Positions 6,951 through 13,262 of a stretch of DNA of 13,262 bases are shown here, one piece after another (the first letter of the stretch is position 1; every line of letters starts with the position of its first letter). A program made the translations under genes and the position numbers. This DNA is from JBCCRH01 sp039208045 (GTDB lineage: Bacteria > Bacteroidota > Bacteroidia > Chitinophagales > Saprospiraceae): positions 1 through 13,262 of the forward strand of contig JBCCRH010000134.1 of assembly GCA_039208045.1 (NCBI GenBank), in the 5' to 3' direction. The notes beneath the pieces were generated by a model. That model did not search any database and was not told where the DNA came from. It was given only the letters and a program-made list of their open reading frames with translations.

Positions 6951-7814
6951 ATGCAATACGACGCCTTTATTTCCTATTCTCATCGCGCAGACGACAAGCT
7001 AGCACCGGCTATACAGCGGGCGCTTCATCAAATTGCAAAGCCGTGGTATAAGCGGAGGGCCTTGAATGTATTTCTCGATGGAACCAATTTGTCGGTATCT
7101 CCCAACTTGTGGGGAACTATTGAGGAAGCACTAGGGAAAGCACGTTTCTTTATATTGTTAGCCTCTCCCACCGCCTCGGAGTCAAAATGGGTACAAAAAG
7201 AGATCGATTACTGGCTCACGCATAAATCTACGGATACCATGCTTATTGCCCTCACGATGGGCGAAATCCGGTGGGACGATGTAGCAGGCGACTTTGATTG
7301 GACGTTAACGACTGCATTGCCGACTAATTTGCAGGGTAAATTTAAGGCAGAGCCGCTTCATGCTAACTTTATTGCAGCCAAAACGGAGAATGATCTCTCC
7401 CTGAGTAATCCTGCGTTTAAGAAAGATATGATAGCGCTAGCTGCTGCCATTCATGGGAAAAGTATCAATGATCTGGTGAGTGAGGAAGTGAAAGCGCACC
7501 GTCGAACGACTAGGGTAAGAAATGCAGTCATCTTTACGCTTTCTCTCTTAGTAATTATAGCAGCTATCACGACTTTTTGGGCACTGGATCGTACCAATTA
7601 TGCGGAAGCGCAAGCCCAAATTGCCAACCAACAAAAAAGAGAAGCTACAGATGCACTCCTCGCTATTTATTTGCAACGAGCGAACATATACAAAGATAGC
7701 CGGAACTACTTGCTTGCATTAGAAGAGCTACAAAAAGCTAGAGCGCTGGATAGCCTAGATATTTCCGTTAAGGAAAGAATTACAGAACTGAAAACACTAA
7801 TAGAAGCGCAATGA
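6951..7814 (+). CDS. Membrane-anchored TIR-domain protein with periplasmic TPR-like tail
   Basis: Signalling or defence-type protein of 287 aa. Residues 1 to about 165 are a TIR domain: first strand YDAFISYSH (3-11), then KPWYKRRALNVFLDGTNLS (30-48), the LW-x-x-I-x-x-AL helix (53-61), RFFILLASP (65-73), and SKWVQKEIDYWL (78-89), which holds W80-x-x-x-E84. That Glu is at the position of the NADase glutamate in catalytic TIRs. This exact subtype (KPWY-RRAL-VF-D and S-WV-x-E) is known fused to WD40 domains in actinobacteria and cyanobacteria. A basic stretch AHRRTTRVR (182-190) precedes one membrane helix (192-212), so the TIR is cytoplasmic and the tail (213-287) periplasmic. The tail is helical and TPR-like (SRNYLLALEELQKARALDSL). 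The stop overlaps the ATG of the WD40 gene by 4 bp (ATGA at 7811-7814). NAD+ cleavage is possible but inferred. Confidence 0.88.
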   Translation: MQYDAFISYSHRADDKLAPAIQRALHQIAKPWYKRRALNVFLDGTNLSVSPNLWGTIEEALGKARFFILLASPTASESKWVQKEIDYWLTHKSTDTMLIALTMGEIRWDDVAGDFDWTLTTALPTNLQGKFKAEPLHANFIAAKTENDLSLSNPAFKKDMIALAAAIHGKSINDLVSEEVKAHRRTTRVRNAVIFTLSLLVIIAAITTFWALDRTNYAEAQAQIANQQKREATDALLAIYLQRANIYKDSRNYLLALEELQKARALDSLDISVKERITELKTLIEAQ

Positions 7815-10800
7815 GAATATTCTTACTTATTGTTTGCTGTTTATGTTTTGTGCTACCCAAACTGGATGCACAAGCTACCAAGTGTGAAGAAGTCTTTCAA
7901 CAACTGATCCGTGAGGGGGACGCTGCATTAGAACAAAATGATGTTACTCTGGCTATTGCAAAATACCGCTCTGCGCGCACCAAAGCGGAGAGCTGTGGCC
8001 TAAATAGAGCTACCTATATCGATAAAAAGCTCAATGGGGTATTCACCAAACAGCAAGAGCTGCTCAACCAAGCACAAGCAGACCGCGACCGAGCTCGAAG
8101 AGCACAACGAGAAGCCGAAAAGGCTAGAAAAGCCACAGAAAAGGCTTTGGATAAAGCAACTTTTCAAACTAGGCGAGCGCTCACGAATGATCTAATGAAT
8201 CGCTTAGAAGAAGAAAAGGATCGTACTACTGCTTTGAATATAGCAGGCCTAGCCCACAAAATAGACCCCACCAATCCCAAGGTGGCAGAGTGTCTATTTG
8301 AGAATCACTATGTTGAACAACACAATAACCTTGTTCCCTTTAAGCTCACTCACGATACCTATCACGGACACTTTGGAAATATTGTTAAGGCAACCTACCT
8401 ACCCACTGGAAATCGTAGTTTTAGCCTAGACGAGCTAGGCATGGCAAAGCTCTGGAATTGGGATACCCTAAAGGAAGAACTCGTCATCAGACTCGACTCG
8501 ACTATTGTTGATTTTAATGTACTGCCTACAGGAGACCGCGCGCTTCTGTTATTGAATGATGGAAGAAATGTACTCTGGGATATTGAAGCAGATAGCGCTA
8601 TTTATTATGCTACGCCTCCCCCGCTCAATTACACAGAATCAGAAGAGGCGCCTTCTGATTTATCAATGACACACGAGCAGGCAGATGAAGCGATCAGACT
8701 GGCTAACTTTCTACTTAGTCATCGACGTGGGGTGTATGGTACTGCACTATCAAATGACGGTAAGCTGGGGCTGTCGTTTTATAATCATCATCGTATTGAT
8801 GTGTATGATCTAGCTACAGGAACGCTGAGGTATAGACTAGATGGGCATGAAAGTCTGATCACTCATGCTCTTTTTTCTCCGGATGATAGCAAAATTATAA
8901 CCGCTTCCATCGATGGAACTTGTCGTATATGGGATGCTACTACTGGCAAAGAGCAGCTTGTAATCCCAAATATCGAATTTACAAAAACAGTTAGCTTTTC
9001 CATTCATGGAGATCGGGTAGCGCTATGCCCTGGGCCTGATATTTTAGTTTTTGATACCAATACTGGCGAAGAACTGTATAGCATCGCCAGTACTAGTACT
9101 TTTTATTGGGAAGCACGCTTCAGTAGTTTTAAGAATACCAAGATAGTAGCCAGAACACGTGGGGGAAAACTGGAAATATTTGATGATACTAAAGTGAGTT
9201 TTAGCATAGAAGAAAACCACCCTGCTGGTATCAAGGGCTTTCAATTTCTTCCAGATCATTCAAAGCTAGTAATCAGTTCTGAGAACGGCCGAATGACCCT
9301 TTGGGATACCTTTAAAAAAGAAAAAATAACAACGATTGCAGAAGACGATCCCAACCACGTAGTAGGGGTTTCCCCAGATGGCTCCTCTATATTGTCTATT
9401 GCTTCTAGCTCTACTCTGAAAAGTTGGTCGCTATACGCTAAGAGCAAGGAGTTTTTATTAGCTGCGGCACCTACACCATTAGCATTTGCTCCAGACGATT
9501 CTTGGGCTTTTATGGCCAATAGCGAAAGTAGCCGTAAGCTACTCTTAGGAGTCAACCCAAGGCTTGAATTATATCGACCGATTGGGCATTACCTGCAGCC
9601 TGTTGTGGCTCCTGATGGGCAGGATGTAGTACTCTGTTACGGTCGAGAACTAGAAATTTGGGATGCTCATCAACCATTGCGCAAGAAAATATTGTGGGGG
9701 CACCAGGCATACATAAATTCAGTCGCGTACAGCCCTGACGGAAAGCAACTTTTTAGTGCTGCCAATGATGGTACTGTCCGCTGTTGGGATGCAGCATCTG
9801 GCCAGCAGCTGTATGCCATTGAGCCTACTCCAAACCAAAAAAAAGTATTTGCACTGCTCGCACCAAATGGAAAAACCCTACTTACCTACGGCCGTTCAAA
9901 GAAGCTGAAACTATGGGACGCGAACTCTGGGCAGTTCATTAGAGAAATAATGATGCCGGAGCACGTACGCAGCGTACGCTACTCTTCTTTTGGTAATTAT
10001 TTAATGATAAATCTATGGTATAAGGGACAAACGCTGATAGACACATTAGGTAATACCCTAGCATTTTTTCACACAACAGAAGAAGAAATAGAAGCGATAG
10101 ACATCTCCACAGATGAGACACAGTTGGCAGTAATTCCACAATATGGCGAAGAAATTTCCATCTACGATTTGACTACTAAAAGACTACTTACAACCATAGA
10201 AAGAGAAGGAAAGTACCGGTACAAAAGTATAAGATACGCTCCTTCGGGAGCAAGCTTATTGGTGGGCTCCTTCAAATCGGACAGGGGTAAAATACAATTG
10301 TTGGATACAAAAAGTTTTAATGAGCTGTATAGTGATCAGGTATTAGAGAAGCGAGGAGCGATGGGGAAGGTAGGCTTTTCGCCTAAAGGAAACTACTGTT
10401 ATGCTCGGAGTGTGCCAGGAGGCACTTATCTCTGGAATATAAGTGAGCGAAAGCGAATAGGTTCCATAAATGGCCACGCACAATATGCAGAAAATAGCAA
10501 GTTTTACCCGGCTAAAGAAAAACTACTAACCTTCGGTAAAGAAGTACATTTATGGGATGTCAACACAGGGCTTATTCAGCTTTCTTTACCCGCTCAGAAG
10601 AAATATAGGCATGCTAAGTTATCCCCAAAGGGAGACAAAATACTGACACAGAGTGAGGAAGATGGAGCAATTGTGATCTGGGATAGTAACACAGGGGAGC
10701 AGCTCCATGTGCTGTCAGGCACGGAGCGCTTTCAATATTTTTCTGACCTAAGGTTCAGCCCTGATGGGGGCCACATTCTGGGACTCTTATCGAAGGGTGT

Positions 10801-11662
10801 TTTTTTTGATTGGCGCCTCAGTGATGGCGCGTTGGAAAAGAAGCAAGTAGCACCCAGGGTTAGTAGAGGAAAAATTTCTCCCAATGGAAGTATAATCGCC
10901 ATGACCTTGGAGCGACAGGCAACTATCAGCGTGATAGATGTAAGTGGAAAGCGCATGGATAGAGATTTAGTGGGCCATCAGGAGTCTGTCAAGTCGCTCA
11001 CCTTTTCGCCCGATGGTAGCCTGCTACTGTCGAGAGATGGCAATAACACTATAAAAGTGTGGGACATGGAGACAGGAGAGGAAAAACTGACTCTCCCGAA
11101 ACCCGATCTTTTCTACTACAAAATGGGAGATTTCTCAGTAGATAATAAATTCTTACTGATCACTACGTCCTTCAATCATGTGCAGATATGGAATTTAACT
11201 ACTGGTGAATTACAACACACGCTCAAGCGCATCCTGAATGGGTATGAGAATGTACAGTTTGCTGCTGACAACAAGCAATTCTGGGCCGTTACGAATTACA
11301 AAGCGCAATCTTATTCGTATGCACCAGATACTATTCTAGATATAAATTCCGATGGCAAAGATTCATCGGTGCCGATCACAAGAAATCAATTATTAAAATA
11401 CGAATTAGAAGCCTTAGCTGAAGCCGGAAGCATGTCGCTAGCAGAACTAATAGATGCGTCTTCAGAAGACAATATGCTCAACCTAGCTGATTATTATTTG
11501 CAACAAGCCATTACACGTATCGGAGATGAAGCAGCCTTTCAGCAATACACCGATGAAGCAATAGCTATCTATTCCTCACTAAGCCAATCTGCAAAGCGCT
11601 ACCACCCAAAGACTTACGCCACGCGGCTTTTGATTGTGCAGTTATTACGAGAGAATCGTTAG
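7811..11662 (+). CDS. Very large exported WD40-repeat protein, partner of the TIR protein
   Basis: 1283-aa protein with an N-terminal signal peptide (RIFLLIVCCLCFVLP, likely cut after A20 in LDAQA), so predicted extracytoplasmic. Residues about 25-60 form a TPR-like hairpin (GDAALEQNDVTLAIAKYRSA), about 78-125 an Ala/Arg/Lys-rich coiled coil, and about 125-165 a helical linker common ahead of WD40 arrays. Residues about 175-1185 are WD40 repeats, enough for several propellers. Three are canonical: they begin with GH at 345, 630 and 1055 and end in RIWDATTG, RCWDAASG and KVWDMETG. The others are degenerate but keep SPDG and [IL]WD signatures. The 285-residue gap between the first two is close to seven blades. 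The last ~90 residues are helical and not WD40. It has no catalytic motif and no T9SS sorting domain, and most likely acts as a sensor or scaffold. The 4-bp overlap with the TIR gene implies coupled translation. Confidence 0.88.
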   Translation: MRIFLLIVCCLCFVLPKLDAQATKCEEVFQQLIREGDAALEQNDVTLAIAKYRSARTKAESCGLNRATYIDKKLNGVFTKQQELLNQAQADRDRARRAQREAEKARKATEKALDKATFQTRRALTNDLMNRLEEEKDRTTALNIAGLAHKIDPTNPKVAECLFENHYVEQHNNLVPFKLTHDTYHGHFGNIVKATYLPTGNRSFSLDELGMAKLWNWDTLKEELVIRLDSTIVDFNVLPTGDRALLLLNDGRNVLWDIEADSAIYYATPPPLNYTESEEAPSDLSMTHEQADEAIRLANFLLSHRRGVYGTALSNDGKLGLSFYNHHRIDVYDLATGTLRYRLDGHESLITHALFSPDDSKIITASIDGTCRIWDATTGKEQLVIPNIEFTKTVSFSIHGDRVALCPGPDILVFDTNTGEELYSIASTSTFYWEARFSSFKNTKIVARTRGGKLEIFDDTKVSFSIEENHPAGIKGFQFLPDHSKLVISSENGRMTLWDTFKKEKITTIAEDDPNHVVGVSPDGSSILSIASSSTLKSWSLYAKSKEFLLAAAPTPLAFAPDDSWAFMANSESSRKLLLGVNPRLELYRPIGHYLQPVVAPDGQDVVLCYGRELEIWDAHQPLRKKILWGHQAYINSVAYSPDGKQLFSAANDGTVRCWDAASGQQLYAIEPTPNQKKVFALLAPNGKTLLTYGRSKKLKLWDANSGQFIREIMMPEHVRSVRYSSFGNYLMINLWYKGQTLIDTLGNTLAFFHTTEEEIEAIDISTDETQLAVIPQYGEEISIYDLTTKRLLTTIEREGKYRYKSIRYAPSGASLLVGSFKSDRGKIQLLDTKSFNELYSDQVLEKRGAMGKVGFSPKGNYCYARSVPGGTYLWNISERKRIGSINGHAQYAENSKFYPAKEKLLTFGKEVHLWDVNTGLIQLSLPAQKKYRHAKLSPKGDKILTQSEEDGAIVIWDSNTGEQLHVLSGTERFQYFSDLRFSPDGGHILGLLSKGVFFDWRLSDGALEKKQVAPRVSRGKISPNGSIIAMTLERQATISVIDVSGKRMDRDLVGHQESVKSLTFSPDGSLLLSRDGNNTIKVWDMETGEEKLTLPKPDLFYYKMGDFSVDNKFLLITTSFNHVQIWNLTTGELQHTLKRILNGYENVQFAADNKQFWAVTNYKAQSYSYAPDTILDINSDGKDSSVPITRNQLLKYELEALAEAGSMSLAELIDASSEDNMLNLADYYLQQAITRIGDEAAFQQYTDEAIAIYSSLSQSAKRYHPKTYATRLLIVQLLRENR

Positions 11663-11705
11663 GCCATCACACTTTATACGCTTGGAAAGCACTGTCTGAA
11701 GGATT

Positions 11706-11721
11706 GTACTGTAGTCAGTAC
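11706..11721. terminator. Small hairpin between convergent genes, candidate weak terminator
   Basis: GTACTG-TAGT-CAGTAC is an exact 6-bp stem with a 4-base loop, followed on the plus strand by TTTCT. It lies 43 bp after the WD40 stop and 3 bp before the pth stop, where a bidirectional terminator would be expected. The stem is short and only half GC and the T-tract is brief, so termination strength is doubtful. Confidence 0.35.
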
Positions 11722-11724
11722 TTT

Positions 11725-12339
11725 CTACTTCCCATTATACCGATTCATCGCATGCCCCAACCCAATCGTGCCAAACGCCAAGCTCGCCTCCGCCGAGCGC
11801 TTCAAAATAGTAGGTATTTGCTCCTGCTCCTCACTCGTCCACTCACCGAGTACGAAATTGACTTGGCGGCCTTTAGAGAAATTATTCCCAATGCCCACCC
11901 GGAGGCGCGCATAGTTGTTACCACCTGTCATTTGGTCGATGTCTTTTAAGCCATTGTGGCCGCCGTCGCTGCCTTTGCCGCGCAGGCGGAGCATGCCGAG
12001 GTCGATATTGAGATCGTCGACAATTACGAGGATATTTTTCTTCTCGATCTTTTTCTTTTGCATCCAGTAGCGGACGGCTTTGCCGCTGCGGTTCATGTAG
12101 GTGGAGGGCTTGAGGAGCACGAAGGTGCGGCCTTTGTGGCGAAACTCGGCGATATCGCCGAGTTGGTCATTTTTGAAGGACACTTCAAAATCTTTGGCTA
12201 ATAAATCGACCACGTCGAAGCCGATGTTGTGGCGCGTGTTGTCGTATTCTGCCCCCATATTGCCGAGGCCGACGATCAGGTATTTCATGGGATCGTGTAC
12301 TTCTTTAGCTGGAAAAAACCATTTTAGAAAATTAATCAT
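11725..12339 (-). CDS. pth: Peptidyl-tRNA hydrolase
   Basis: Essential cytoplasmic enzyme that frees tRNA from peptidyl-tRNAs dropped by the ribosome. The 204-aa protein has the Pth core: KYLIVGLGNMG (N27), the catalytic histidine in NTRHNIGFD (H37), TYMNRSG (N83), VDDLNIDLG (D108) and GGHNGL (N129). These align with E. coli N10, H20, N68, D93 and N114. The family's GNPG is GNMG here. An 17-residue N-terminal extension (INFLKWFFPAKEVHDP) precedes M18, where the canonical domain begins; similar extensions occur in other Bacteroidota. The upstream ATG is favoured because a GGAGGAG purine run lies just before it, although its spacing is short. It starts 12 bp after the dapD stop and is probably co-transcribed with it. 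It is convergent with the WD40 gene. Confidence 0.95.
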   Translation of the reverse strand: MINFLKWFFPAKEVHDPMKYLIVGLGNMGAEYDNTRHNIGFDVVDLLAKDFEVSFKNDQLGDIAEFRHKGRTFVLLKPSTYMNRSGKAVRYWMQKKKIEKKNILVIVDDLNIDLGMLRLRGKGSDGGHNGLKDIDQMTGGNNYARLRVGIGNNFSKGRQVNFVLGEWTSEEQEQIPTILKRSAEASLAFGTIGLGHAMNRYNGK

Positions 12340-12351
12340 ACTCCTCCAACG

Positions 12352-13170
12352 CTATACCGCTACCGAAAAATCTCGAAGGGCATCATTTAAGGACACTTTT
12401 TTATCGGTGCTTGGTTTGCGCTGGCCGATGATAAGGGCACAGGCTACTTGGAAATTACCCGCAGGGAATTCCTTGGTGTACGTGCCTGGTATGACTACTG
12501 AACGGGCGGGCACTCTACCCTTGATCGTCACTGGCTCTGCTCCCGTTACGTCGATGATACGGGTCGATTGGGTCAATACGACATTTGCGCCAAGCACTGC
12601 CTCCCGCTCTACACGCACCCCTTCTACAACGATGCTCCGTGAGCCGATAAAACAATCATCTTCGATGATGGTGGGCGTTGCTTGTAAAGGCTCTAATACC
12701 CCGCCGATGCCTACACCACCGCTCAGGTGAACATTACGCCCAATCTGCGCACACGAGCCTACGGTGGCCCAAGTATCGACCATCGTGCCGCTGCCTACCC
12801 ATGCGCCAATGTTGACATAGCTGGGCATCATGATGACGCCTTTCTCTAGGTATGCCCCATGTCTCGCAATGGCGTGAGGCACCACACGCACGCCCAAGTT
12901 TGCATAATCGCGCTTTAGCGGAATTTTATCGTGAAACTCAAACGGCGGCACTTCAATGGTTTCCATCTGCTGGATTGGGAAATAGAGGACTACTGCTTTT
13001 TTTACCCATTCATTCACCTGCCAGTCGCCCGCTTCGGTAGGCTCAGCTACGCGCAGGCGGCCTTTATCTAGGTGCTCCAACACTTCGCGGATGGCGGCTT
13101 GTGTTTCGGTTGTTTTTAATAATTCCCGGTTCTCCCAGGCTTGTTCTATTTGTTGTTGTAGTGCTTGCAT
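12352..13170 (-). CDS. dapD: 2,3,4,5-tetrahydropyridine-2,6-dicarboxylate N-succinyltransferase
   Basis: Cytoplasmic enzyme of the succinylase branch of diaminopimelate/lysine biosynthesis: it transfers succinyl from succinyl-CoA to tetrahydrodipicolinate, supplying meso-DAP for peptidoglycan and lysine. At 272 aa it is nearly the length of E. coli DapD (274). The N-terminal helical domain (QALQQQIEQAWENRELL) is followed by the left-handed beta-helix with hexapeptide repeats (YVNIGAWVGSGTMVDTWATV, then VGSCAQIGRNVHLSGGVGIGG and GVLEPLQATPTIIEDDCFIG). The C-terminal part has VIPGTYTKEFPAGNF. The frame stays open 26 codons upstream to 13248, but ATG 13170 matches the family N-terminus, and a -7 box sits at 13189-13196 within the extension. 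It is the first gene of an apparent dapD-pth operon. Confidence 0.96.
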   Translation of the reverse strand: MQALQQQIEQAWENRELLKTTETQAAIREVLEHLDKGRLRVAEPTEAGDWQVNEWVKKAVVLYFPIQQMETIEVPPFEFHDKIPLKRDYANLGVRVVPHAIARHGAYLEKGVIMMPSYVNIGAWVGSGTMVDTWATVGSCAQIGRNVHLSGGVGIGGVLEPLQATPTIIEDDCFIGSRSIVVEGVRVEREAVLGANVVLTQSTRIIDVTGAEPVTIKGRVPARSVVIPGTYTKEFPAGNFQVACALIIGQRKPSTDKKVSLNDALRDFSVAV

Positions 13171-13188
13171 GGCTTTAATTTTGAGCTG

Positions 13189-13196
13189 CAAAAATA
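13189..13196 (-). promoter_or_regulatory. Candidate Bacteroidota -7 box for dapD-pth
   Basis: On the minus strand this reads TATTTTTG, a perfect match to TAnnTTTG, 18 bp upstream of the dapD ATG at 13170. A good -33 TTTG at the usual spacing is not seen; the nearest upstream one is 25 bp away. Its position supports the shorter dapD start. Confidence 0.4.
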
Positions 13197-13262
13197 GCAA
13201 ACTTATACTAAGTCCGAGGGCCAAAATAGCTCCCGAATAGCATGGCACCCCAGCTCGCCAAA

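Noticed and set aside
7790..7830. The TIR and WD40 genes could be one gene broken by a frameshift, given the 4-bp overlap.
   Set aside because: The second frame begins at the overlap ATG with a complete signal peptide and signal-peptidase-like site, and the first ends in a coherent helical tail. This is a genuine two-gene arrangement.
8333..11370. Repeated WD40 sequence considered as a possible DNA repeat array or CRISPR.
   Set aside because: Similarity is only at the protein-motif level; the DNA has no regularly spaced identical repeats.
11704..12201. Plus-strand open frames opposite pth.
   Set aside because: Shadows of pth; no start context or family similarity.
12101..12730. Plus-strand open frame of 209 codons across pth and dapD.
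   Set aside because: It is antisense to two unmistakable housekeeping genes, and its translation is Ser/Thr/Pro/Arg-rich with no domain features.

Overview
The window looks like chromosomal DNA of a Bacteroidota bacterium, probably from the Saprospiria (Lewinella/Haliscomenobacter-like). The phylum call rests on a secreted protein with a type IX secretion (T9SS) C-terminal sorting domain, near-absent Shine-Dalgarno sequences, and upstream boxes of the Bacteroidota -7 type (TAnnTTTG). The class is an inference from gene style, not from a marker gene.

Layout. Positions 2-55 hold the last codons of a gene that enters from the left. 161-1988 (minus) encodes an exported Omp28-like, thioredoxin-fold protein with a T9SS tail. 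A 317-bp divergent intergenic region follows and contains a 26-bp near-perfect palindrome. 2306-5657 (plus) is a two-gene redox unit: a soluble FAD/NAD(P)H oxidoreductase and a polytopic NosR/NapH/CcoG-like membrane iron-sulfur protein. Together they look like a route for electrons from a pyridine nucleotide through flavin to membrane Fe-S clusters.

5660-6780 is a more AT-rich toxin-antitoxin patch. It has an intact antitoxin of the 'addiction module component' type followed by a truncated RelE/ParE toxin remnant, then an intact small antitoxin overlapping a PIN-domain (VapC-like) toxin. 6951-11662 is a second accessory unit: a membrane-anchored TIR-domain protein overlapping by 4 bp a 1283-aa WD40-repeat protein that has its own signal peptide. 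In relatives known from actinobacteria and cyanobacteria this TIR-TM-WD40 architecture is usually one polypeptide. Here it is split, and the signal peptide independently places the WD40 half outside the cytoplasm. This is the most interesting system in the window.

11725-13170 (minus) is a housekeeping pair, dapD (lysine/diaminopimelate biosynthesis) then pth (peptidyl-tRNA hydrolase), convergent with the TIR/WD40 unit and separated from it by a small hairpin. The accessory genes therefore sit between conserved metabolic genes, like a small defence or stress island. No integrase, transposase, tRNA, rRNA or CRISPR array was seen.
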